Assembly (NCBI RefSeq): GCF_001039355.2
Contig: NW_019774169.1
Span: forward strand, 410,416 to 472,415
DNA: 62,000 nucleotides
From: Lingula anatina
Taxonomy: Eukaryota > Brachiopoda > Lingulata > Lingulida > Lingulidae
Reading direction: 5' to 3'
Positions 23,124 through 38,100 of the stretch are shown here, in pieces. The notes under the pieces are model-generated. The model worked only from the letters and a program-made list of their open reading frames with translations. It did not search any database and was not told the origin of the DNA. The position numbers and the translations under genes were made by a program. The stretch's first letter is position 1. Every line of letters begins with the position of its first letter.

Positions 23124-26100
23124 CTATAATACAGAGGTTATCATATATTTCCGGTAACATACTATGAAAAAATTAATATCATTTATTTACTATCCGGTGA
23201 GATAACATCCTACACTTAATTTCATTTTATCAACAACACTACTTATTAAAAAAAATTCAGAGCAAGGGCAGGCAATAATCACTGCAAATTCTTAACTACT
23301 GCAAAACCAAATAAAGAACAGTCATAGTTATGATGTAAGAGCACATTTATAAGTGCACCAAATAAGTGATACATATGGAATAAAATTGGAGTCAACAAAA
23401 CAATAGCTACCTGGCAAAGATGATTTTCTATCCTGACCAGGTTTTTGTGGAGTGTTAACATTGGCATCCCCTTGTGCATTGGACTTTACATCGTTGCTGC
23501 TGCTGCCATCTTTGTCCTTTTTCCAAAGACTGGAAATCTTACTTGTGGCTTGCTTTTTCCCAGGCGTGCCCTTACTGGCCTGTGTGGAACCCAAAGCCCC
23601 TTTACCAGATTGTGTGGAAGTGCCTTTTCCTGGGGTGCCTGGTGTGGTCTTCCCAGGGGTACCTTTACTTGGTGTGCTTGGCCCAGGGTTCTGTGGGGTA
23701 CGGCGCCCAGTGGGGGTGACACGACCTGTGGGTGTGGTCCTCCCAGTTGGGGTAGAAGACCTGGCAGCAGCGCCACCTTTCTTTAAACTTGCACTGCTAT
23801 CTGATTTCTTTAAATTGCTGTTTGCTTTTGTCAAATTACTAGAGCTGGGTCGACTTATTTGAGATCCACTGTTGGTACGGTGAATAGAGCCATTGCTTTT
23901 ATTCAAAGATGCACCACTCCCTGTTTTAACCAGGCTACCACTGCTGCCTTTATTGAGGTTGGAGTTGCTGTTGTTTCTGTTAGACCCACTGCTTCCCCTC
24001 CTTGCAGCTGCTGTTGTTGTTGTAGACTGGCTGCCAGTTTTCTGTACTGGGGTTTGTTTGTAAGGAGAGTCAACTTTAGGGTCAATGGAGTGGTCTACAA
24101 CAAAATTAAATGATCCAAGTGCTTTCGACCAAGGTTCAGGTGGACTGTCTCTCTGTGGTGGGCTCCCATTGGTAGTCTTCTTATTATTTCCTTTGGGTGT
24201 GGCACCTGCTGTTTTCGCCTGCTTATCTACTGGTGGAGTTGCTCGTCCTCTTGCTTTACTATCACCAATATTGGGAGCATTGGGTATCTTTGTGTTTTCC
24301 TTGGTGAATGTGCCTTGTTTGATTAGTACAGGTTTTGGTTCTAAAAGGAGACTTCTGGATCTGGTTTCTAGTTTGTGTGGTGTTCCTGAAGCTTGGGAGG
24401 TGTTGTTCTGGGTAGAGGAAATAGAAGGACTGGGTATAGATCTTGGCATCCTTAAATTGCTCCTATTTTCAGAGGCTGGTGCTGCTGCAACTTCAGCTGC
24501 ACCTTGAGTAGGGGAAACATTGGATTTTGCTGTAGCTTTCTTGTCAATGGCGTCTGCTGTTTTACCTGTTGTTGCCGTTCTACCAGCAGTGATAACCCTT
24601 GGTGGTGGAGGTGGAGCAACCTTCTTTCCTGCTTGTCCAGTACCAGTAGTACTCGACACCCTCGGAGATGCAACTACACTCTTACTATACAAGGGCTTTC
24701 TTTTCCCTCTCACCCCTTTCACCTCTTCTTCCTTTTCTTTCTCTCTCTGTGCTAAAACAGACTCCTTACTACCAGGTTTAACTATTCTAGGTTTTCTTTG
24801 CATGGCTGCAGCACCCTGTTGGGAGGAAGATTGGGAGTTTGTGGTGGTGCGGTCACTCATGTGTTCAGAGCCCGAGAGACTGGCTGAGACTTCTGAGGCT
24901 GTATCAGAGGCCACATCATTGGAGACCAAAGATATGGTTTCATTTTCAATAAACATATCTTCATCCACTGTGCTGCTGGTCATCATGCTACTGGTAGTGT
25001 CCCTGACAAAAGAGAGTTCTGATAAAATTATGTTGGCATTTTCTTCAAGAATTTTCTCCTCTTCTGGAGATATTTCGCTGGCAGGTAGAGTTTGTTCAGC
25101 TTCTTTAACAGTTTCTCCAGATAAGTTGCTGTCCGTAAAATCTCCACTGATTCTATTGTAGTTTTCATTTCCATTGATGACATTCTCAGCTTCTTCAATC
25201 AGATCATTACTGAAAGTATCCTCAGCCTGTCCCTCTCTGTGGTAACTAGTAGGGTACGTGCCTGGCTCATCATATTTGTCAATATCATAAGGACTGGCAT
25301 CAATGTCAATAATTTCAATATCATCCATTGTTTCCAAGGTGGCTTCAAAGGCATCTTCTTCTGTGCAAATCTCTGATCTGCTCTCACTTGTGGTGTCCAA
25401 GTTGATTTCTTCGGAGTCTACTTCTGTGATCTCTATTTCATAAGTGTCTGGATCTATCTCCTCTGTGTCCAGTCCCATGTGTCCAGATTTTGTACTGTCC
25501 AGTTTCTCTTCACTTTCACACGATGCTTGGCTACTGGTGCTTTCAAGTCTCACATAACATGGCGGTTGCAACCTTGAGGCCTTGCTCATCCTTTCTTCCA
25601 TCTCCCTATTATCCACAGGCCTGTTGTCCAGGCATACAGTCTCACCTGTTGCCTCGAAAACAGTCCCACATTCGTCCTCTACAAATTTATATTTGTTTTC
25701 CCTCTCTTCTAAATCAGTCTGACTTTTACTCATATTTTCCTCAAGGTCGCGATTGTCTAAAAAATCGTTCTGACGGTTTTCATTCAGGGCTACTGTTTCT
25801 CCAGACACGGTCGAGCTGCTAAGAGATGACTCATTGAGACTCAAATCCCTAGATTTCATCGTAAGTTCATCTACAGATGTCAGCGACTGCACCATATTGG
25901 AGTACTCCTTTTCTTTCTTTTGGCTACTAAATCCATCACTGTCCTGAGAGCGGGTTCTCCTCCAACCAAATCTTGATGGTGGTGGAGGTTGTATGTCATT
26001 TTGGGAGCTGGACTTTTTTGGCTTCATCTCATCGCTGGATTTGTGAGGTGCTTTGCGCCATGTGTTAGCTCTACTGGCATTATTGTTATTATTGTTGTTG

Positions 26101-29100
26101 CTGTTTTCTCCCAAGTCACTGGGTGCTCCACCAACAGCTCCAACCCCTTCCAGAACTGGGAAATGGGACGGTTCCTGTTCAACCCGATTGTCAGTATGTC
26201 TAATTGTATTCACTACCTCCTTTTTAGGGCCTTTATCACTTTCCTTTTTTTCTTCCTTTCTTTCAATTTTCTTTGCTTTCCCATCAGTAGGTGATGCTTT
26301 CTTACTACTAGGAGCACTGGACCCACTGGGACTGGCCCTTTGTGGCTTGGCAGCACTGGACTTATTATCACTGGACTTAGAGCTGGATTTCTTTGTGGGC
26401 ATGGCTGAGCTGATACACTGGTCTAACAGAGCCTGGTCAGTGAGGGACTCCACACTGAGAGAGCTAAGGGAGCTGTTACGAGAAAAACACATTGGGGTAT
26501 CCTCCACCTTGAATGAGGACTCCATATCTTTGGCATTTTCCTCTAAATCCTCAACTTTTTTTTCAGCACCATGTTCCTTATTAGACTTATCAATGAGGTC
26601 ATCCACCTTACTTTCCTGGTCATCACTATACAGGGAACTGAGAGAAGAATTCCTGGAGAAACACATTGGAGTTCCCTCCACGGCGAAGGTCATGACCTGG
26701 TCGCCTTGAGAAGATCTTCTGCTGCTGTTTCTGCTCCAATCTTTGTTAATATTGGGACCAGCAATTTGACCTGGAATCTTTGACTGAATGGGAGGTTTGT
26801 TATAGTACGATCTAGGTGACTGGGTGTTCACAGAGGTTGGGGCATTTCCAATGGGTCCCCTCCTAGGACTGTGCGATGCAGACCTGGGTTGTGGTATCCC
26901 CCTGCCTCTTGGAGTAGGAATCCCCCTACTGGATCTGTAGTGATTCTGTAGATGGGAAACTCTTTCATTCCTCAACTGTGACTTATCATGTGCTAAATCC
27001 ACATCTTCATCACAACTCAAAGAACTCAGGGAGTCATTCCTCGAAAACGAAAGTGGAGTGCCTTCCACTCCAAAAGGCCTGGGTGAGTCATACGAGGCAC
27101 TCTGGGCAAACACTGCATCATCCTCGTGTCCTGTTGCCATCAAAGTGGGTATATTTCTGTTATTTACCATTGGGTCTGTCACATCCTCTCTCCTATATGA
27201 ATCACTATTCAAGGGTTTCCTGGATTCATCCATCATATCATCATATGTCAGGTCACTCAGAGAAGTGGCCGTGGAGAAATTCAATGGTGTCCCTTCAGTC
27301 ATGAACATCTTTGTTTGATCAGCACTAAAATGGTGAGCTGAGTTTTCTGAAGATGTCCTCATTGGTTGAAATGGAAGTATATTTCCTGTATTTAGGTTGG
27401 GTACACTTGTTGGGTACTGAGCTACATTACTGGATCTGTCATTTCTTGTTGGAAGTTTGGAAGTAGTGTGCTTTTGGTCATTACCACTTTTGCTGTCAGA
27501 ACCATCTACACCCCTCTCCTCCTTACTATTTTTGCTTTTCTTTGATGGCTTATTGCTCTTTGGCATAGCAGCCTGGATCATGCTAGAAAGAAGCTCTTCA
27601 CCTGGAAGAATAAAAGGTGAAAATATCATGAAATCATCCCGAAATGCAAAAACCATACTTTCATGTGCATCAATGTGAGTCCCTTTAAAAGCCCTTTTAG
27701 CATAACAGATCCCACATGGCTTATTATAAACAGAAAACAGACTACAAAATACTAGCACTGCAGAGGATTATACTTAGACAGCAGGGGCATGCAGCAAAGT
27801 GAATGTAAATCTCTGTGACCCAAGCACAAACAGCATTACTATATAAATGCTACTCTGCCTTTTTTCAGACGTTATTTCCCATTTCAATGAACCACAACCA
27901 GAGCCTATTAACCCAACTTGTGCCGCACAAGTCTGTCAAAAGTGTTATGTGCTGTTTAAGCTTATTTCAGGATGGGGTTTTCTAAAAGAGCACTTGTGCA
28001 CCAGGTCTGATTTATGAGCATAGAAGTATAGGAAACAAAGTTAATGAACTGTGCAGCAGGGGGCAAGAATAAATCGGCATGGTTTGGTTTCAAGTAAGCA
28101 AGCAAACTAACATTGTATGGAAAAGGCTCATTATAAGCAGGAAAACCCTCTTTTTAAACTACCCCTTTATTTCGATGGTTAGTGTTACTTTTTTCCTCTA
28201 GTGTGACATCAGCCAATATTTTATAAAACCTGTTACAAACTGGGCAAGAAAAGTGAAACATTTGTAGTGTTTTAAAGTCATATTAAATAGTTCCCAGTCA
28301 ATAAACATTTTACTACATAGAGAGAACCCAGCTTGGGCATATCTTTGTGATATTTACCATCTTCGCATAATGAGCTTGTGTCAGACTGGGCCTCTTGTTC
28401 TTGTCCATCTGGGTTTTGGGGAGGTGGAAGAGGTTCATCATTTGATACACGCTCTATATTCTTCTGTGTCTGAGCCCCTGGTTTCTGCTGTACTTTGATT
28501 TTCTTCTTTTCCTTCGTAATCATCTCAGACATCACACTGAGGTCGCTCAAGGAGCCTGCATTAGAGAAGTTGAGTGGAGTTCCTTCTGTGGCATAGCACT
28601 GGACCGTGTCCTGACTGTAGTCTGAGGACATGTGACCCATCATTGGCACGGTGCCAGAACGTGGAACATTCACTGCTGAAGCAGGTGGAATACCCTCTGC
28701 ACTAACTGACATAGGGTTGTTAGACTTGGGAGGAGCAGTGGTGTTTTTGCTCTTCACTGGCAACTGAATATTGTTGCGTTTGGTGAGCACTGCCTTATTG
28801 TGCTTGATTGCATTATCAGAGCTGCTTTTCTTCATCTTTTTCTTGGAATTGTTAGGCATAGCAGACGTAATACATTGCAAAAGTAAATCTTCCTCTCCTT
28901 CTGATACAGAAGAGTTCCCATCGTCCTCTTTCCCATCTGGCACATTGTCTGCCAAAAGTTTTGCAGGATTCTCTGGGACTTTGTCACTTTTTTCTTCCTC
29001 ATTTTGAGACTGTTGTCTCTGCAAACTCTCTTGTTCTTTTGCAGTTTGCTGCTGCTGATACTGTTGCTGCTGAAGTTGTCTTTGGTGATTTTGCTGCGTT

Positions 29101-32100
29101 TGCAGTTGCTGTACCTGACGCTGCTGTGGCTGAACATTCACTGGTTGTCTTGGAGCTACTTCAATATCAAACCTTTTATTTCTTAAATCGGGATCTTTCC
29201 TGATCTTTGGCTCATCCTCAAATGTCAATGCACTTAAGCTACTAGTAGTGGAGAAGTTGTTTGGTGACCCCTCAGTAGCATAGGATATTGGAGCATCAGT
29301 GAAAACCTTTGGAGTACTAACAGTGGAGGAAGAATCGTCTTTCTCTTCTGGAAGATTAGGAAGGGTGGCCTTGGGGGGTCTGGCGTGACCATTTCTGCCC
29401 TTTAAATCCTTGGTGTCATTGTTATTGAATTTTGCAGGTGACTCGCTCCTTCTTGGTGTTGGTGGCATGGTTTCACTGGGAGAGTCTGGCAGATCACTGG
29501 GAGAGACCACTTCACTGGCACGCCTACTGTAATCACTCATTACTGAACTGTGTACTGAGTGGACATCAAAACTGTCTAAAGAACCAAGAGAACTGCACCT
29601 TGAAAACATCAGAGGAGTCTCCTGTACTTGGTTGTTATCATCAAAGGTAACACTTTTTGCTCTCTCCGAAGCCAAGGACGTGTTTGCACTCTCTGCACCA
29701 CCTCCCACTTCTCTAGACTGATGATGTTGTTGCTGTTGTTGTTGAAGTTGTAAATGATGTTGTTGCTGATGGTGCTGTTGTTGAACTCTATAATTCTGCT
29801 GCGGGAATTTCCCTTGCTCATCAAGTGTGGGTGGCTGCACTTCGTGAATTGTGTTAAGTGGTGCCCCCTGCTGTTCATGCAGCTGGTGAACATCTCGGTG
29901 ATCTTTTTCAGCGTCGTTGCTATTCAAACTGCTCAGAGAACTGACCCTGGAGAAGCAGGTAGGTGTGTCTTCCACACAAAATTGTCTCGTCTTCTCCAGA
30001 GGACTATGTGGATTATGTGCATCGTCATTATAGAAGGACTCATACTGGTGCTCTTTTACTTCATCCTCTGGACTTTTCTGCTTTGGAGCAGTATCCTGCA
30101 TTGCACTTACTACTGTGGACCCAGTCCTGTGTTCACTGCTGGCAGTGCCAGAGCCGCTTAGATGCTCAGATTCTGAGTACTTAGCAGCAAAGTTTTTAGC
30201 TTCATCAGAGGCATGTTCTGACAGAGACTCTTGTGGCGCACTCTGGTTGTTTAGATCCAAGTGGGCCACCCTCCCAGTCAAGTCATTCATAGAAGTGGCC
30301 GTCGAGAGGAAATTCAGTGGTGTGCCTTCTGTGTAAAAGGTAGTGACTTCGTCATCGTGCATTCCAGGTAAGTTATCCTCCATGTAAGCATTTCCCCCTG
30401 ACCCCCCACGAATGGGCCTGTGACCTCCAGCAAGCTGGATTTCCCCCTTCAGCATACTGTCCCTGTGCGGCATAGTTAGTGGGCTGCTCCTCCTGTGCCT
30501 CTGGGAAACGAAGACTGAAATTTGTTGGCTGGTCATTATCCAGATCTGTTTCAGCATAACCTGTGTAACTGCCAGGAGGATAGGGTGCGCCACTGTCTGG
30601 CTTGTTGTTATCATACCGCTGCCTGGCAGCTGTGGGTGGGCGTATGGCATTGTAAATAATGTTAGGCTTTCTTTGAGCATATGGTGAGGAAACTGCCACA
30701 TAGTTCCCAACTTTTGGCACAGGGGGCCTCCCATACATTACTGGGGCCTGTGGATGATGATGAGGATGTTGATGATGGTGTGGCAATTGTGGCCTGGGAT
30801 GACTGTTCATTAAACTAGCCTCAGAGTATTTTAAACTGTAGTTGATGGCCTGGTCATGACTGGGACCTCCATCATACAGGTTGACACTGTTGGCAAGCTG
30901 ATTGTGTTTGTCAGGGTGCAGCTTCTTACCATCAACAGGTCCATTAGTCACTCCATGGGGATTGGTTGAAGAACCATCTGGTCTGTGGCGATGGGCACTG
31001 CCCTGTGTGTAAACAGGCAACCGACTGACATGACCCCCTGTAGAGGATGATGCTGCAGAGTTTGGCCAGCTGTTTTGAGTGGGTTGAGATGGCTGCTGAT
31101 GCTGCTGGTTCGGGGGGTCCTTCCCTCCAGGTAGTCCAGCAGCCTGGGCAACCTCTTGCATTACCTGCATGATGCGACTGTTGGGTGGGATCCCACCAGG
31201 TGCACCCCCATCCCTGCTGTCTGCATGGGGCTGTTGTTGCACTTGCTGTAAATTATGCATATTGTGAAGCAACCCAGGATCTCTCTTTGGTGACATTGCA
31301 TTCAAAATCTGGTGTTGCTGATGCTGATGTTGTTGTCTCTCATTTACCAGTTTTGTGCTTTTAGTCAACATATTCTGAACACGAGACTGTTCATGGGGAG
31401 GCAGCGGATCATTTTGTCCACCACCTACACTGTCATTGCTCCCAGAATGAGTCACTTCTCTGTGTGATGTCACGTGATATTTGCCCTCCATGAGAGTAGA
31501 GGCGTCAGTGCTGCCCCTGGGTTGCACATAGTTCTTAAGCCTGCCGCGGCTGTCCGAGTCATTAGTTTGTTGCAAGCCACAGCCATCTCCTGTGTAGAGA
31601 TATTTGGGCCCGTTCTGTTCTCGTTGTTTTCTAGTTTCCGTAGGGCTTCGTTGCGGGCTGTCAAGATTGTCACAAGTTTCAGCTAATGCCTGATCCAGTT
31701 CCGCCTCCAAGGCCCGTTGCTTTCGAATCTGCAAAGTAGGCATGTTGGTTTTTTGTTTACTGTCATCATCCATGTTAGACACAGAGGGTTTTGCAGAAAG
31801 CAAGTTTTTCAAGGCGGCAGCACTTCCCATTGAAATCATTTTGTGTTTGGAGTGCACCAAGTTCCTCAGCATGTTCACAGCACCCATGTCCCACAGACCT
31901 TGCTGGTCCTTGGTGTTCCGTGCAGAGATATTCCATAGCGTGCCACAGGCGTTACTGACGATTGTCAAACTAGGAGATCGTAAGTGTTTTAACAATATCT
32001 GAAGACAGTTGTGATCACGCAGCACCTGTCTGTAGTCCTCTCTCACAGCTATGTGACTTGAGACATTTCGTAAAATGCCACCTCCGTTTTCAATAATTGA

Positions 32101-35100
32101 AAGTGTCTTAGAGGGACTTTTGTAAGTTAGAGTACTGACTAAAAAAGCCAATGCGTTTTCCACTTGGCAAATATCAGCCTTGTTTTCACTGCAGTGTGCC
32201 GATAAATTCCATAATGCACTCAGAATGCTTTTTAAAGTAGATTCTTTTTTCACCCTCAAGGCAGCTTTTGTGAGGACAGTCACACTCCCAACCTCACGGA
32301 GGTGTTTTTTACTTTGTAAGTCTGCTCTCCAGGACAGATTCCTCAGAACACTAGCAGCAACCTGTGCCAAGTCTTCATTTTGAGATTCCAGTTGATAGAC
32401 CAAGGCTTGGAGACATGATTTCATGGAACACAACAATGCCTTGTTTGTTCCGTCACCAAACGTGAGATTTGTGAGAGCCATGCATGCGTAACGGCGCATG
32501 GTAATACTGTACTGGTCTGTTGTGTTGCCATGCGTTTCATGATCCACTTGTAAGAGTTCTGCAATGGCTTGAAGGCCACCTGAAAACAGAGTAAAAAGCC
32601 CGCATTACTGAACAGCAAAACTACTGTTACATAATCACTGGTAATCTATAAAGCCATTGTGTGTTTAGCTCCTTTACCAGCATTTATACTTCTGCAAATA
32701 AAATACACACAAAAAATCTCTATTACTGTACATATAAAATGAATTTGAAACTCATAAAAACACATTAGTTCTTCATTATCTGTACTTACCAAGTGTACAT
32801 ATGGCATGTCTGTGTTCTTCATCAAAAGAGAGCTTCATCAAAGCTGCTATGGCAGGGCCAGGATGGTGGTCAAAGTCTGATGGACGAGCACCTGTGAACA
32901 ATGTAAGATCTTGTAAGTTACAGAAACATTTACAAAACTGTATAAAACTGAATCTGTGTATGCACACAATACAGTGTAATGGGGACTTGGCCAATCATAA
33001 TGAGAAATACAATTATCTAACTTGCTTTACTGTCATCTTTTAACAATGACACTTCTATACACTTAAATGAAAACATCTCAATAATCAGTATTAACTAATA
33101 ACCAAAAGTTGATTTCTATAATTCATCAGGATACAAACTGTCACCAGGGTCACCTTTCTCACCTCCACCATTCACTTTAGTCTTCTGACCTTTCTCTTCC
33201 TCTTCCGAATCTCCCCGCAGCTGATCACAGTGAGCTCGGATCTGTTCCAGCAAGCGTAGCACCCTGGCCTCCCGGCGCCCTCTTTTATCATCTGGATGTG
33301 AGTGAACAATGTTGTGTAGGGCTGCAGCAGCTCTTGCCCTGGCCGCCTTGCTGCCCCTGGTGTTGCCTAGCAACCCCGCATCCTTATCACTGCCATGGAG
33401 TAGGGAGACTAACAGTGGAAGGCAACCTGGAAACACAGCCAAATAATTGGCATTAAGACAAAAACCATGTCATTAGACAATTAATTCAATTAAGTTATTT
33501 TCTTCTCCCTTTACAACATCTACACAAAGAAACGAAGACTTATTCAAGTGGTCTTTTTGGGGTTTCATTTTTTGTTTGATTAGATCACTGTATTGATTCA
33601 AAAAGACTCGCAATAAAATGAAAACTGATAGAGGACTGTCAAGCAGAATCAGTCTGTATATATACATATGTAAAAATAGATACCACTATACTCCTGAAGA
33701 TATATTTTTACTTTTCCCTTACCTGACTGCCTCATGGCTATACAGCTGTCTGGAGAACTGGACATAGCCAGCAATGTCCTGCTCATGTCATCTTTGTCAT
33801 GTGTCCCCAGCATAGACAGCAGAGAATAGACCATCTCCACCTGTAATGAAAACAGCACATAAATTAATCTAAATCCTTTCCCAAAAAGACATGATGGTCA
33901 TTATAGACATTCTTCTGTTGATTTTCATGCAACTGTTTTGTAGGATGTGACTAGTATTCCACCTTTTTAAGGCAATCATCAGACTTAATTCACTCGGGTT
34001 AATTAGTAATGTGGGTGCTGTTAATTTTAAAATATTGGATTAAAGATATAAAAAACGAATTTGTTCAGATCACTTGTTTTCAGTGTAAATACTTCTTGAC
34101 TATGTTACCCAGCTTTCATAAATGATAAAAGCATGTCAAATCTTAATATAATGAACAGCCACTTTTAGATTCACAGACAAGACTATGCTAAGACTATGAA
34201 GTAATTCAATCAGAATCAGTGTGTAACCAACAACAGAGTGATTAATGATGCATACAAATCAAGGAGAGGAAGCCATTTGAGAAGAAAAAGCTTGTGCAAA
34301 TTCAAACATGGAAAAAATATCACCAACTTCTGCCCACCAACTGAAACTGAACAGCAAAAATCAATATTTTTCATCAGACAACCAAGTCAACCGCACTGAT
34401 CATATCACAAACTGTGCATGTCTGGGATGAAAGACAGCTCTTAGAAGTGAGATAACTAAAGCTGGTGCACAGCTTCTCCTAAGTATGTTTTAGTGTTGAA
34501 GAATACTCCTTCAATTATACATAGATGAAGCATAGTTTCACTGTATTGATCTTGCTTTCCATAATTCTTTAATAGCATATACCTTTTTGTGTACCATATA
34601 CATTTTCAAATGCCATCTTGAGTTTCTACGTGACAGAAATAGAGAACTTATTCAAGTCTACGGCAAATACTAAATTTTAAGTGATAAAAACCAATTTAAG
34701 ACACAATCTTTGTTCATTTTAAACTAGATCTAAGGACTACAATTACACAAGAGTATTGGTTTAACTGCTACCCACACAGCACAGTTTGATGATATGGTCT
34801 GCTAAGACAACATCAAGCTATTCCCACTTCAAACCTGTACAAGATATACCTGTAAGTTACTAGGTTTATCTACTTCACGGAAAAAAGTAGGCGAGGGTGG
34901 GATATTCAGATTTTGTAGCCACCGTTTCCTCTACAATAATGGGAAACATATCATTGAGAAAAAAGTAGCCAGCTAAGAAATATCTCTTTGAAATTTGAAT
35001 TCCTTCTATATAATGATAATAATGTCTAATTCCTTAAACATATTTTAAAAGAAAAGTATTTTTGTGACATACATATGTGAAACAATGTATCATTATATTG

Positions 35101-38100
35101 TTTGACAGACTATACTTCTTACATGTTTGGTGAACAAATATTGAGTGTAAATATCTGCAGTGGCTTGGCTCCCTCTAACAAATAATTTGATTTAGCTAAA
35201 TTGTCAAAAAGTTTTACTCAAATCAAATTGTGGAGTCAAAACATTAATAATTAAGTTAAAGAAATATATAAACTATGTTTTTACATTTAAGTAAAAGGAA
35301 CTTTACAATTTGGTGAAGTTTTATACCTTACTGGTAAACAACTTATAAACTTCATCAGTTGGAAGATGTACGCAGGTGTTGTAATTTCCTGCTAACTACA
35401 TAAAGCAGGATAATGGTGCTTTCAAGTGTACTAAATCAGACTACAAGCCATTACTGCAAAGTTCATAACATTTCTCATGAAAGTAAAAATATTTCACTCA
35501 TCAATTCAGGATAAAAATACACAGACAGCCTATTTTTGATCCACTAAAAGTGGTCCCAGTTAATATGGTGATCTATTCCCTCGATTTTTTTATGTACATT
35601 TGCAAGAAAAAATTTCAATTTTTTTCAGTATTTAAAACAATTTTAACATCAGAGTCCACCACCACAAAAAAAGTGCTTTTAAATTCCTATAAAGTGTTTT
35701 CCACTATTCCTCAACCCCAAAATAAGATTCTTTTCTATTCCTCTATGTTGTAACATACTATTTCTTCCCTTGTAAAATAAAATCCACCAGATAAGCACAG
35801 ATCACCCCAACACAAAAAGCCCAGGCACTGCTGACCATGTTACTACTGTGAGAAATGTGACCAACTTTTACACCTGTCCCATGTGTCACAGCTTACCTTT
35901 GTCCCTAATTGTTGATTGGTCACAGCAACAGCAGGCCCCCTACGAGACCCAGATGATGCATTGCTGGAGTTGAAACTCATCACGCTGGCAGTTTCCTGGT
36001 TCCCAAAAGGTCCCAAACCCGAAGCACCTGAAAAATTCATCAGTGGTTTAATTATAGGTACATTATAAATGGAATTTAATGGTTCACTAGTAAGGATTGG
36101 AATAAAAATAACAAGCAATACCTGATATTAAAATTGTTCATTTAACCTTTAATTAAAAAATACATTTAATGTTCTTATCAAAAGTGCAAAAACTGTTTAA
36201 TTTTTTCACCTGGTGGTAATCTTTCCTAAGTCAACAAAGAGAGAAAATACTGCTAAAAGCAATTTCTGCTTGTGAATCACAACTAATATTGTATAATTTC
36301 ATTTAAATGTCTAGCTGTAACTCTATAGCATCTATTTCCAAAAATCAATAAATTTCTCACTCCTAAAAATGATTAAGCTTTTCCATTAATCTTGCGCTAC
36401 AATGCAGCTGACATATACTTAAAAGAAACTGAGAATTAGTGTCACTGAGTCAGAGGTTTACTGGTGTATTTCACTTTTTTTCCATTACAACACATTATTT
36501 CAAACCATCATTCACCTCAAATGACACTCCACAATTTCTGTATGTTAAAGTAAACCAATAGAATCAAAAGCTGCAAGTGGTTTCAGTTAAATCACAACAG
36601 TCAATCACATCAAAACCCAAGTAAGTCACCTACAGAAAGTAACACATTACGAGTTGCACTTTAAATGACATATGTAACTTTTCTACTTTCTCTCAGCACC
36701 TTAATACTTCACATACAAACACACAAATTTCCCCTATTCTCCTCCTCCTACCTTGACTTATAGGCCAGGACCCATGGTACATCAAAGACAAGTTATGGTT
36801 ATTGGCCAGGTCATTCAAATGGGCATCAAATCCATTAGTGGCACCAAAACCAACGGCCAGAGAGGCATCAAAGTATGGCTGGGCTCTGCGATCTGGAACT
36901 GTCCGAGGTGCTAAACCCTGAAATTGCCAAACAGATGTCTTAGTAGTACTTGGGTGTGAAAGTGTGCTTTGCTTTCATGCCAATGGTACAGCAAAGAAGG
37001 GAATAACTGCTGGGGAAAGGTGCATCACAAATACCGACTTCAAAATCATTTATGTTGATGTTAATATAAACAGTCCCTTTTTCTTAACAGTTGCATTATC
37101 TTGGTAAAATTTTAAGCATAAAGGAATTTACGAAGTGTAAGCAAACCATTAATTTTTTTCTATTACAAGTCCAAGACTGACATGATCAAAGATATCTACA
37201 GTTGCCCAAATGCACTGTGATACAGTGGTATTCATTACAGTCTTGCCCCACCCACACAAATGGCGTCTTTCATCTCTACACACACACGCACACCATCTTA
37301 CCTGTGCATTAAAAGTGTTTGTGGCTGCGTCCATAACCACAATCCCATCCTGCTCACGTTCGTTGTGGTCACAGCTTCCAGAGTCGCGTTTCTCCTTCTC
37401 ATGCTAAAACACACAGATACACAGCTGATATATAGAGATGTCTTCACAGAACTGATCTCAACAGGGAACAGATAAGATACAGATAACATGAATTAGGATG
37501 CACAGATGTTGTGTTTCAAATGAAATAATGGTTGTTTTCCTGAACACAAGGCACTCAATCCATTGCAATAAAACCAACTTTTTTCTCTTTTCAATGTTCT
37601 CAATGGTCTGGGTGCAATTGAACACATAAATCTTCTCCACAATGGTCAACTGACTTTCCCATGGTTTGACACAATTACCTGTATATCCCAGTTATCCAAT
37701 CCATAAAATGAGAAAAAGAATCTCTGAAAATTCAGAATTTCACCGTAAGTAAAGGCCGCCAATCCCTACAAATGCAGTAACTAATAGCCAAAAAGATCTG
37801 GATATTCCACATTTTGTATCAGCCTCCTATAACCAAAGCAAAGTCAGCAGCAGCATCTGTTCTGATCATCCATGGGAAAGTGTATGGTTCATTTATTGAT
37901 GCCTACATGAAAGCAGGAGTCCCCCCAAATCAATTTCCTCCTCATGGGATTGGGCACTTCACAGAGTCGGTGGAAATTACATAGGTCACTATGTTCTTCC
38001 AGCAATCAACAGCCAATAAACTAGAACTTCCCACATTTGATTACTACAGGCAGCGCGCCTAAGAGAAAGCGCTTGTGTGTGATCTCAAAGCCCTCATTTC

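Noticed and set aside
24520-26709. Long plus-strand ORFs (213 and 218 codons) opposite the APC exon
   Set aside because: They are antisense shadows of the Ser/Pro/Lys-rich APC coding strand, with no splice or promoter support.
30373-30460. A small intron as the cause of the APC frame change
   Set aside because: No GT donor and AG acceptor are placed to bridge the two frames on the minus strand; a one-base indel is enough.
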